Shown here piece by piece: positions 8,665 through 14,748 of a stretch of 16,223 nt of DNA. The notes below the pieces were generated by a model that made no database searches, had not been told where the DNA came from, and saw only the letters and a list, made by a program, of their open reading frames with translations. This DNA is from an uncultured Eubacteriales bacterium (lineage in GTDB: Bacteria > Bacillota > Clostridia > Oscillospirales > Oscillospiraceae), in the NCBI GenBank assembly GCA_905202605.1, contig CAJKSU010000045.1, forward strand, positions 1 to 16,223, read 5' to 3'. How positions within the stretch are numbered: position 1 is the stretch's first letter; every line of letters begins with the position of its first letter. The position numbers and the translations under genes were made by a program.

Positions 8665-9679
8665 AGACGGCCCGCTGCTGGATGAGCTGGGGATCCTGCG
8701 GGAACCCGGCTGGGCCACAGAGCTGAAGCTCGACTATCGCAGGAAAGATGTGAAGGCTCCGAAAATGCGGCGGAAGGAATGGGATTATTATCTCATTACC
8801 AATGAAAAATTCGGATTGGCGTTGACCATTGCGGACAATGGTTATATGGGGCTGGTCAGCGTTAGCCTGCTGGATTTTCAGGAAAAGTGGGAGCAGACCA
8901 CCTCTCCCATGGTCATAATGCCCATGGGGAAGATGAAGCTGCCGGAAACCAGCGCCTCTGGGAATCTCTATGCCGGGGGCAAGGGCTATCAGCTGCTGTT
9001 TGAAAATCACGGGGATACCCGGCGGCTGACCTTCCATATGGACAACTTCCGGGATGGGAATCCCATTGACGGCAGCGTGACCCTGACAAAACCGCCGAAG
9101 GATTCCATGGTGATCGCTACGCCCTTTGCGGGGCATCCAAGAGCCTTTTATTACAACCAGAAGCTGGTTGGCATGCGCGCGTCCGGCGAGGTGACCTTTC
9201 GGGAACGGCAGTATCGCTTTGATCCGACGGACAGCTTTGCAATTTTGGATTGGGGCAGAGGCGTCTGGACGTTTGATAATACATGGTACTGGTCCAGCGC
9301 TGCCGGAGAAATCGGCGGCAAGGTGTTTGGCTTCAATCTGGGCTATGGCTTTGGAGATACCAGCGCGGCAACGGAAAATATGCTGTTTTATGACGGAATG
9401 GCGCATAAGCTGGATCAGGTGACCTTTCAAATTCCACAGAAGGGAAATGGAGAGGATGACTATATGACACCATGGCGGTTTACCTCCAATGACGGGCGGT
9501 TTGAGGCATTGTTTGAGCCTGTATTGGATCGCAGCGCAATGACCAAGGTGGGGCCGCTGTGCTCTGACCAGCATCAAGTGTTTGGTACCTTTACCGGAAG
9601 CGCCGTGCTGGATGACGGAACGCGGATCTCCATGGATCGCTTCTTTGGATTCGCAGAAAAAGTAAGAAATAAGTGGTGA
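8645..9679 (+). CDS. DUF2804 domain-containing protein
   Basis: The 344-aa product is recognisable as DUF2804 by its length, by MGLVSVSLLDF near residue 80, and by DWGRGVWTFDNTWYWSSAAG starting at residue 202. The family has no assigned function that I know of. The protein has no signal peptide or membrane segment and is rich in aromatic and beta-strand-like stretches. The start is GTG at 8645, 9 bases after GGAGG (8631-8635), inside the gatD coding region. The 20-base overlap implies tight co-expression with gatD. The next gene begins 4 bases after its stop. A link to peptidoglycan or lipid-linked precursors is a guess from this position only. Confidence 0.85.
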   Translation: MQHRIVKDGPLLDELGILREPGWATELKLDYRRKDVKAPKMRRKEWDYYLITNEKFGLALTIADNGYMGLVSVSLLDFQEKWEQTTSPMVIMPMGKMKLPETSASGNLYAGGKGYQLLFENHGDTRRLTFHMDNFRDGNPIDGSVTLTKPPKDSMVIATPFAGHPRAFYYNQKLVGMRASGEVTFRERQYRFDPTDSFAILDWGRGVWTFDNTWYWSSAAGEIGGKVFGFNLGYGFGDTSAATENMLFYDGMAHKLDQVTFQIPQKGNGEDDYMTPWRFTSNDGRFEALFEPVLDRSAMTKVGPLCSDQHQVFGTFTGSAVLDDGTRISMDRFFGFAEKVRNKW

Positions 9680-9683
9680 GGCT

Positions 9684-10895
9684 ATGAAGAAAATAATTGC
9701 ATGGATTTTTCGGATGCTTTGCTTCGCAGTGATTGCGCTGGCACTTTTTACTGTGGGACGCAGTTTTCTGCACCGGAATGATGACCATTCCAGAGAAGCG
9801 TTGCTTGGAGCATCAGCGGCGGCAACGGATTCCACGTCGGATGCGTCGGAGATGCAGAATACAAAGGAGCAGTTGATTGCGGAGGCACAGACCCAGAGTA
9901 CGGTAGAGGATCCCACGGTGGTGCTCTATGACAATGGAAATATTTCGGTGTACCACCCCTATACCACAGTAACTGGAGCATTCGGCAATATAGCAAACAG
10001 CGTGGTAGCAGAATTGACATGGTATGTGGATGGCGTGCAGGTGAGCCACGAGGAGCAGCGACTGTTGGTAGAAGGCTCCACGGTAAGCTACGACGTTGCA
10101 CTGGATCCCACAGAGGAAGGCGCAGATACGGTAGAGGTCGGGCTGGAGGTTAATATCTCCGGAGGTGACAGCTTTTCCGCATCCACTATGGTAGATGTGG
10201 AGCGCGTGGCAAAGAACGACAGCGCCGTGATGATCAAAACGGCGGAAATTCCGGTATCTGCGGAAAGCGATGTTTCGGTGTATGACGGTGCAGATTTAAA
10301 GAGCAAGACAGCGACACTTTCGGAGGGAGATACTGCGCTGATTCTGGAATATAAGACCAATGACAGCGGTACCACAGCGCTTCGCATTCAGCTGCCCGAT
10401 GGAACGGACGGCTGGGTGGACGAGGATGACGTGGAGATCTCGAAGGAGGACTGCACCACTGATGAGGACTACTCTGAGGAGATGAAGGTGGACTTTGTCA
10501 ACTCCATGGGCTACGACAGCACCACGGATTATCTGGTGTGGGTCAACCTATATACCCAGAAGGTGAACGTCTTTAAGGGCTATCAGGGAAATTGGACGCT
10601 GGAGGAGTGCTTTGACTGCGCCACCGGCAAGAATACCTCTCCCACCACCACCGGCGTTTATACCTATTCTGCGTTGCAGGACAAGTGGGATCTGGGAAAT
10701 ACCTATGTAAAGCCGGTAATGGTGTACAATGGCGGCGAGGCAATCACCAGCCAGCCCTATGACGCCAAAACGGACGCGGTTACGGACGATACCATCGGCA
10801 AGCCTGCGTCCGGCGGAAGCGTCCGGATGCAGAAGGACGACATTGCGTGGATGGCGGAGAATATTCCGGTTGGCACGCTGGTTGTAGTCTATTAA
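9684..10895 (+). CDS. Membrane-anchored YkuD-fold protein with SH3b domain; degenerate L,D-transpeptidase
   Basis: This 403-aa protein begins with a basic tip and a single hydrophobic segment (residues ~5-27: IIAWIFRMLCFAVIALALF), so most of it is probably outside the membrane. A low-complexity Ala/Ser/Thr linker follows, then a beta-rich Ig-like region (~75-175, with LTWYVDGVQVS). An SH3b-like domain follows (~182-252, ending GWVDEDDVEIS), then a C-terminal YkuD domain (~283-403, DYLVWVNLYTQKVNVFKGY to the end). YkuD enzymes form 3-3 peptidoglycan crosslinks with a Cys in SHGC[VI]R and a His upstream. Here the motif reads SGGSVRM (S376-M382), with Gly377 for His and Ser379 for Cys. The upstream 'HS' is T355-S356. 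All reads come from an intact frame. I infer a non-enzymatic or altered role. It is last in the murT-gatD operon. A weak GGTGA site (9675-9679) lies 4 bases before the ATG. Confidence 0.85.
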   Translation: MKKIIAWIFRMLCFAVIALALFTVGRSFLHRNDDHSREALLGASAAATDSTSDASEMQNTKEQLIAEAQTQSTVEDPTVVLYDNGNISVYHPYTTVTGAFGNIANSVVAELTWYVDGVQVSHEEQRLLVEGSTVSYDVALDPTEEGADTVEVGLEVNISGGDSFSASTMVDVERVAKNDSAVMIKTAEIPVSAESDVSVYDGADLKSKTATLSEGDTALILEYKTNDSGTTALRIQLPDGTDGWVDEDDVEISKEDCTTDEDYSEEMKVDFVNSMGYDSTTDYLVWVNLYTQKVNVFKGYQGNWTLEECFDCATGKNTSPTTTGVYTYSALQDKWDLGNTYVKPVMVYNGGEAITSQPYDAKTDAVTDDTIGKPASGGSVRMQKDDIAWMAENIPVGTLVVVY

Positions 10896-10901
10896 TGGAA
10901 G

Positions 10902-10944
10902 AAAAAAGCTCCTCTGTATGACGGTTATACAGAGGAGCTTTTGT
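10902..10944. terminator. Bidirectional intrinsic terminator
   Basis: A perfect 16-bp inverted repeat (10904-10919 with 10927-10942, arm AAAAGCTCCTCTGTAT) has a 7-nt loop. It is A-rich on the left and T-rich on the right, so it can stop both the murT operon and the converging DUF2500 gene. Confidence 0.93.
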
Positions 10945-10955
10945 ATTTGGTTGTT

Positions 10956-11357
10956 TTAATTCCGGACGAAAGAGAGATACCGCGTTCCCTGAAATGTCAG
11001 TTTTCCGGTGTCACCCTCGGCCAGCAAGCCGTATTCCTTGCCGTTGACAGAGAACTCCATCCGGTCGCCGCTTTCCACCTCGAAGGTGACATAATACCAG
11101 GTGGAGCTGTTGGTGGAATAGCCATGGGCCCCGGTAACGTCGCCGCCGTTGGCAAAGCTGTGGTGGGAGACCTCCGTGCGCCGGGACACGACCCGGGCGG
11201 AGACGGAAAGCTGGGGCGAATGGTTATTTTGAGTCCAGCTGGCGATGCCACGGATGGCTACAGCTGCGAAAACGCCTAAAATGCAGAGAAATACAATGGG
11301 AAACAGCGCGCTCATAAGATCAAAGCCTGTATCAAAGCCCCAAGTATCAAAGCCCAT
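10956..11357 (-). CDS. DUF2500 domain-containing membrane protein
   Basis: The 133-aa product has one N-terminal membrane segment (LMSALFPIVFLCILGVFAAV, about residues 14-33). It is followed by the DUF2500 beta domain with SARVVSRRTEV, YYVTFEVESGDRMEF, KEYGLLAEGDTGKLTFQGTR. The family is small and uncharacterised. I start at the ATG at 11357 because AAAGGAGG lies just upstream; an upstream in-frame ATG at 11405 falls within the promoter. The first residues contain a short internal repeat, GFDTWGFDTGFD. It is a single-gene unit that converges on the murT operon and shares its terminator. Confidence 0.88.
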   Translation of the reverse strand: MGFDTWGFDTGFDLMSALFPIVFLCILGVFAAVAIRGIASWTQNNHSPQLSVSARVVSRRTEVSHHSFANGGDVTGAHGYSTNSSTWYYVTFEVESGDRMEFSVNGKEYGLLAEGDTGKLTFQGTRYLSFVRN

Positions 11358-11395
11358 GGGTTCCTCCTTTTTGACGGGAAATCTCGATTTTCTAC

Positions 11396-11424
11396 AGCAT
11401 AGCATGGGGCAAAGGGAATGTCAA
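11396..11424 (-). promoter_or_regulatory. Promoter for the DUF2500 gene
   Basis: On the minus strand TTGACA (11424-11419) and TATGCT (11401-11396) are separated by 17 bp, with TGC before the -10 (extended -10). The leader would be about 30 nt and contains the Shine-Dalgarno. Confidence 0.75.
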
Positions 11425-11435
11425 TGAGATTGAGG

Positions 11436-11528
11436 GCGGCCCACAGAATTTAAAACTGACCAATATAGCGGCCCAAAATAATAGAATCAATCGCATAAAA
11501 TATAGAGAATTGCTACCAATACTGGTCA
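11436..11528. repeat. Split inverted repeat and direct repeat upstream of the XRE regulator
   Basis: TGACCAATATAG (11457-11468) and CAATACTGGTCA (11517-11528) form an inverted repeat (10 of 12 positions) separated by 48 bases of AT-rich sequence. A direct repeat GCGGCCCA occurs at 11436-11443 and 11468-11475. The layout, between divergent genes and next to a regulator gene, suggests operator half-sites. No convincing -35 box for the regulator was found, although TAAAAT at 11496-11501 is a possible -10. Confidence 0.4.
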
Positions 11529-11546
11529 AAAACCAGAGGTGAGGAA

Positions 11547-11801
11547 ATGGAACAAAAACTACGCAGGGACCGATGCATGGGAGACAACCTCCGGCGGCTG
11601 CGCAATCAGGCGGGGCTGTCTCAGGAAAAACTCTGTGCGGAACTCCAGCGCCGGGGCTGCGATATTGGCAGAACCACCTATGCGAAATACGAATCCGGAG
11701 AACTGAATATCCGAGTCATCGTTTTGATCGAGCTGCGGAGCATCTTTGCGTGCAGCTACGATGATTTCTTCGCGGGATTACAACGGACAGAAATGGAATA
11801 A
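11547..11801 (+). CDS. Small XRE-family helix-turn-helix regulator
   Basis: The 84-aa product is essentially a single Cro/C1-type HTH domain (residues ~11-75): MGDNLRRLRNQAGLSQEKLC, then RTTYAKYESGELNIRV with the recognition helix, then a third helix pair ending DDFFAG. No sensor or oligomerisation domain is present, so it is probably a stand-alone DNA-binding regulator. GAGGTGAGG sits directly before the ATG. Its stop codon lies inside the following terminator hairpin. It is not paired with an obvious toxin or phage gene. Its target is unknown; the inverted repeat just upstream makes autoregulation plausible. Confidence 0.88.
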   Translation: MEQKLRRDRCMGDNLRRLRNQAGLSQEKLCAELQRRGCDIGRTTYAKYESGELNIRVIVLIELRSIFACSYDDFFAGLQRTEME

Positions 11802-11836
11802 CGGCATGCACGGTGTTACGTGCATGCCGTTATTTG
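11797..11836. terminator. Bidirectional intrinsic terminator
   Basis: A perfect 16-bp inverted repeat (11797-11812 with 11819-11834, arm AATAACGGCATGCACG) has a 6-nt loop. It lies between the converging XRE and cytidine-deaminase-like genes. The flanking T run is short. Confidence 0.8.
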
Positions 11837-11855
11837 CGCATTATGAAACAATGCG

Positions 11856-12248
11856 TTACAGCCACCATTCAGGGGTCAAATCCCCAAGGGTGACGACGCG
11901 CCTTGTGCTGTAGTCTATCGTGATCTCGATGGTGCGGTAATCGTCAGGCATCAGCTGGGTCATGAATTCCCGGCATGCGCCGCAGGGCGGAATGGCATTG
12001 CCGTTCCGGTTGATGGCGATCACCCGACGGATGGCGTCCTCGCCGTTGGTGATCATGCTGAAAATGGCGTTCCGTTCGGCACATACGCCCAGAGTACGGG
12101 CGGTGTCGATGCATACTCCGGAATAGATGTTCCCATTGACGGATTCTACTGCGGCGGCAACGCTGCCTGCTTCGATCATCCGGGAAACATCGCGGGGCTT
12201 TAATACATGCATGGCTGCGTCGTGCAGCCTGTTCCAAATATCGTTCAT
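11856..12248 (-). CDS. Cytidine-deaminase-like zinc-dependent deaminase
   Basis: The 130-aa product has the zinc and catalytic signature of the cytidine deaminase superfamily: C56-A57-E58 in GVCAERNAI and P88-C89-G90-A91-C92. The length fits homotetrameric cytidine deaminases, which convert (deoxy)cytidine to (deoxy)uridine in pyrimidine salvage. However, the usual substrate-binding motif of the type [FN]-x-E-N-A before the first Cys is replaced by CIDTARTLG, so another substrate is possible. The start follows AAGGAG at a 9-base spacing. It lies 31 bases downstream of the pseudouridine synthase gene and is presumably in its operon. Confidence 0.85.
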   Translation of the reverse strand: MNDIWNRLHDAAMHVLKPRDVSRMIEAGSVAAAVESVNGNIYSGVCIDTARTLGVCAERNAIFSMITNGEDAIRRVIAINRNGNAIPPCGACREFMTQLMPDDYRTIEITIDYSTRRVVTLGDLTPEWWL

Positions 12249-12279
12249 GGCGCGAATCTCCTTTGCAGTGTGTGCGGAA

Positions 12280-13173
12280 TTACCTGTAGTATTCCTGAAA
12301 CCAACTGTCTGCGTACCATTCCGGACGGGTAACGATAGTCATTTCCTTTCCCGTAAGGGGGTGGGGGAAGGTCATCTCCACGCAGGTGAGGCACTGGGTA
12401 AAAAGCCCCAGCGTGTCGGAATAGAGCAGGGATTCCTCAGTGTGATAGACGGGGTCACCCAATAGAGGTGCGCCGGATGCCGTGGCATGAACCCGAATCT
12501 GGTGGGTTCGTCCGGTCAGCGGGTGGAAGGCATAGAGGTTCCAATGGGGTGTTTCCAGCAGCAGCTCATAGGCGGTGCGCGCGGGCTGGCCGTCCTCTCG
12601 GATGGTGCGCCACAAGGAATCGGCGCTGACCCGGTCAATAGGCAGGTCAATAACACCGTTTTGCTCCGGCAGCGCACCGAAGGCGGGGGCAATATAGGTC
12701 TTGTGAATCTGCGCCTTTTCCATGGACTCGGTGAGAATACTCTTAACATAGCCGTTCTTGGCGAAGATGGTCACGCCGGTGGTATCACGATCCAACCGGT
12801 TCACCGGATGTACCGTGCCGCTTCCGAAATAGGCAAGCAGCCGATTGGCGAGGGTTCCGGTATTCCGTGTGGCGGAGGGGTGGATGATGATTCCGGCGGG
12901 CTTGTGCAGCGCGATGATCGCATCGTCCTCATAGAGAATTTTCAGCGGCCCCGGCTCCGGAGGAAAGTCTGCGTGCTCCTCCGGCAGAGGAAGCGTAATC
13001 TCATCGCCGGAGGCGATGCGGTAATCGGTAAACACGGGACTTCCGTTTACGTAAAATTGGGTTTGATGCTTGAGCCGCTTGATCAGACCGGCGGATAAAT
13101 GGAGCCGGTAACGCAGAACGGAAAAAAGCTTGCGTCCGCTGTCCTCCGGCGCTGCGGTGTAGTGCAAGGTCAT
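12280..13173 (-). CDS. RluA-family RNA pseudouridine synthase
   Basis: The 297-aa product isomerises uridine to pseudouridine in rRNA or tRNA. An N-terminal S4-like region (~25-65, LSAGLIKRLKHQTQFYVNG) is followed by the catalytic domain with NRLDRDTTG, which holds the catalytic Asp, and by GRTHQIRVH. In most RluA enzymes the first motif reads HRLD; here the His is Asn, a variant that may define a subfamily. The start at 13173 has GGAGG 7 bases upstream; reading further upstream would cross a consensus promoter. It is the first gene of a minus-strand operon with the deaminase. The exact target base cannot be predicted. Confidence 0.93.
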   Translation of the reverse strand: MTLHYTAAPEDSGRKLFSVLRYRLHLSAGLIKRLKHQTQFYVNGSPVFTDYRIASGDEITLPLPEEHADFPPEPGPLKILYEDDAIIALHKPAGIIIHPSATRNTGTLANRLLAYFGSGTVHPVNRLDRDTTGVTIFAKNGYVKSILTESMEKAQIHKTYIAPAFGALPEQNGVIDLPIDRVSADSLWRTIREDGQPARTAYELLLETPHWNLYAFHPLTGRTHQIRVHATASGAPLLGDPVYHTEESLLYSDTLGLFTQCLTCVEMTFPHPLTGKEMTIVTRPEWYADSWFQEYYR

Positions 13174-13209
13174 GGAATGCCCTCCTGATATGGTTCCTGT
13201 TTGTTCACA

Positions 13210-13238
13210 ATTATAGCGGAATCCCGGTGGAATGTCAA
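13210..13238 (-). promoter_or_regulatory. Consensus promoter of the rluA-like operon
   Basis: On the minus strand TTGACA (13238-13233) and TATAAT (13215-13210) are separated by 17 bp, a perfect match to the sigma-A consensus. The leader would be about 30 nt. Confidence 0.92.
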
Positions 13239-13252
13239 AATTGCTCCACCGG
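13224..13252. repeat. 8-bp inverted repeat around the -35 box, candidate operator
   Basis: CCGGTGGA (13224-13231) and TCCACCGG (13245-13252) are perfect inverted copies with a 13-base spacer. The -35 hexamer at 13233-13238 lies wholly in the spacer. The repeat is also only about 30 bases upstream of dpaA, so a bound protein could affect both divergent units. It lacks a T run and does not look like a terminator. Confidence 0.6.
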
Positions 13253-13280
13253 AATAGAATGCTTGCAGGAGGGGAATGAC

Positions 13281-14135
13281 ATGAAGCGATTTGTGAATGT
13301 CTGGGTGATCGGCGGCGACAACCGATATACCTGGGCAGCAAAGCAACTGCGTGAGGATGGACTTCCAGTGAAATGCTGGGGCGTGCCGGAGATGGAGAAT
13401 CAGGCGGAACGGCTGGAGGATGCGCTGCAAGGGGCGGATTTGGTGCTATTGCCCATGTGGCCGTTTCAGCAGGAAATGTTGGAGGTTGGCGGGGAAACGA
13501 TTCCGGCGGCGCTGCTTCCGAGAATCTTAGCGGAGCACGCAACGCTGGTGGCGGGGCAGTTCCCGGTGGAAACGGAAGCATGGCTGCAGCAGCAGGGGGT
13601 GCGCTGCGTCAGTTATCTGGAGCAGGAACCGTACCTGTTGCGCAATGCATCAATAACAGCTGAAGGGGCGATTTATTTGCTGCTCCACCATATGAAACGG
13701 ACGGTGCAGCGGGCAAACATTCTAGTCGTCGGATATGGGCGGATCGGCAGATTTTTGGTAAAAAAACTGAAAGCGCTGGGGGCGAATGTGACAGTGGCTG
13801 CGAGAAAAAGCACGCAGCGTACAGAACTGTCGCTTTTGGGAGTGGAAACGGTACAGACGGGAGTATATGAAAATGGGCTGGAATGCTATGACGCAGTTGT
13901 CAATACGGTCCCGAGTCTGGTGATTCATGATGCACAGGCGAAGCAAATTACCCCGGGCTGCGTATGCATAGAGGTGGCGTCTGCACCGGGGGGATTTCCG
14001 GAACAAATGAGGCGGACGGGACACGTGGTAATGGGCAATGGGCTGCCGGGAAAGACGGCGCCGCAGACGGCGGGAGCGGGTTTGGCAAAAGCGGTGTGGG
14101 AAGGCATAGAGGGAGAGGAGAGAACGCTGGAATGA
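13281..14135 (+). CDS. dpaA: Dipicolinate synthase subunit A (SpoVFA)
   Basis: DpaA and DpaB together make dipicolinic acid from a dihydrodipicolinate-pathway intermediate in the mother cell; the product fills the spore core with calcium and gives heat resistance. The 284-aa product has an N-terminal domain starting VWVIGGDNRYTWAAKQL. A Rossmann NAD(P)-binding domain follows with G151-x-G-x-x-G156 in VVGYGRIGRFLVKKL. The ATG at 13281 has AGGAGGGG a few bases upstream; an in-frame upstream ATG at 13227 falls in the divergent promoter. The gene diverges from the rluA-like operon. I could not identify a sporulation sigma promoter. It is not adjacent to dapA or asd, unlike the Bacillus arrangement. 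Confidence 0.93.
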   Translation: MKRFVNVWVIGGDNRYTWAAKQLREDGLPVKCWGVPEMENQAERLEDALQGADLVLLPMWPFQQEMLEVGGETIPAALLPRILAEHATLVAGQFPVETEAWLQQQGVRCVSYLEQEPYLLRNASITAEGAIYLLLHHMKRTVQRANILVVGYGRIGRFLVKKLKALGANVTVAARKSTQRTELSLLGVETVQTGVYENGLECYDAVVNTVPSLVIHDAQAKQITPGCVCIEVASAPGGFPEQMRRTGHVVMGNGLPGKTAPQTAGAGLAKAVWEGIEGEERTLE

Positions 14136-14701
14136 GGATTGGATTTGCGATGTGCGGCTCGTTCTGCACCTTTGCGGCGGCATTTTCGGCACTGGAACAG
14201 CTTGCAGAACGGTATGACGATATTCTTCCGATCATGTCGGAAATCAGTCAGAGTGTGGACACAAGATTTGGGACAGCGCAGGAGCATATTGAACGCATAA
14301 CCCGGCTGTGCGGAAAAGCGCCAGCAACGAGCATTGTTCAGGCGGAGCCGATTGGGCCGAAAGCGCTGCTGGATCTCTTAATTATTGCGCCGTGTACCGG
14401 AAATACACTGAGTAAAATGGCGCAGGGGATTACGGATTCTACCGTGACCATGGCGGCAAAGGCACAGCTGCGAAATCAAAGACCGGTGCTGCTGGCGGTG
14501 TCCAGCAATGATGGACTTGGAGCCAGTGGCAGAAGCATTATGGAGCTGATGGTGCGGAGAAACGTCTATTTTGTGCCGTTTGGGCAGGATGATCCTGCGC
14601 ATAAGCCGCAATCGCTGAAAGCGGATATGACGAGGATCCCGGAGGCGGCGGAAGCGGCTTTGCGGGGGCGGCAGCTTGAACCTGTGCTGATAGAGCTGTA
14701 A
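14132..14701 (+). CDS. dpaB: Dipicolinate synthase subunit B (SpoVFB)
   Basis: The 189-aa product is the flavoprotein-like partner of DpaA. It starts MRIGFAMCGSFCTFAAAF, the phosphate-binding start of the flavoprotein fold, and contains IIAPCTGNTLSKMAQGITD and LAVSSNDGLGASGRSI. Its ATG overlaps the dpaA stop as ATGA (14132-14135), so the two subunits are translationally coupled, fitting a 1:1 complex. It ends just before a terminator. Length agrees with the roughly 200-aa family. Confidence 0.94.
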   Translation: MRIGFAMCGSFCTFAAAFSALEQLAERYDDILPIMSEISQSVDTRFGTAQEHIERITRLCGKAPATSIVQAEPIGPKALLDLLIIAPCTGNTLSKMAQGITDSTVTMAAKAQLRNQRPVLLAVSSNDGLGASGRSIMELMVRRNVYFVPFGQDDPAHKPQSLKADMTRIPEAAEAALRGRQLEPVLIEL

Positions 14702-14705
14702 CGTG

Positions 14706-14740
14706 AAAAACGCACAGCCCAAAATGAGCTGTGCGTTTTA
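14706..14740. terminator. Bidirectional intrinsic terminator
   Basis: A 12-bp inverted repeat (14707-14718 with 14728-14739, arm AAAACGCACAGC) has a 9-nt loop, with an A run on the left and a T run on the right. It lies between converging dpaB and metA, 4 bases after dpaB and 9 bases past metA's stop. Confidence 0.9.
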
Positions 14741-14748
14741 CATGATTC

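Noticed and set aside
8162..9916. Long minus-strand open frame of 584 codons across gatD and the DUF2804 gene
   Set aside because: It opposes three well-supported genes, its translation is rich in Pro/Arg/Ser/His without domains, and it has no ribosome-binding site. It is a GC-codon shadow.
12487..13098. Plus-strand frame of 203 codons inside the pseudouridine synthase gene
   Set aside because: It is antisense to a confident gene with catalytic motifs and shows no domain or Shine-Dalgarno.
13200..13280. Sporulation sigma-K or sigma-G promoter for dpaA
   Set aside because: No convincing match to the CATA-type -10 with an AC-type -35 was found, so none is annotated.
13174..13581. N-terminal extension of the pseudouridine synthase to 433 codons
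   Set aside because: The extension would read through a perfect promoter and the dpaA start region. The start at 13173 has a strong ribosome-binding site and matches family length.
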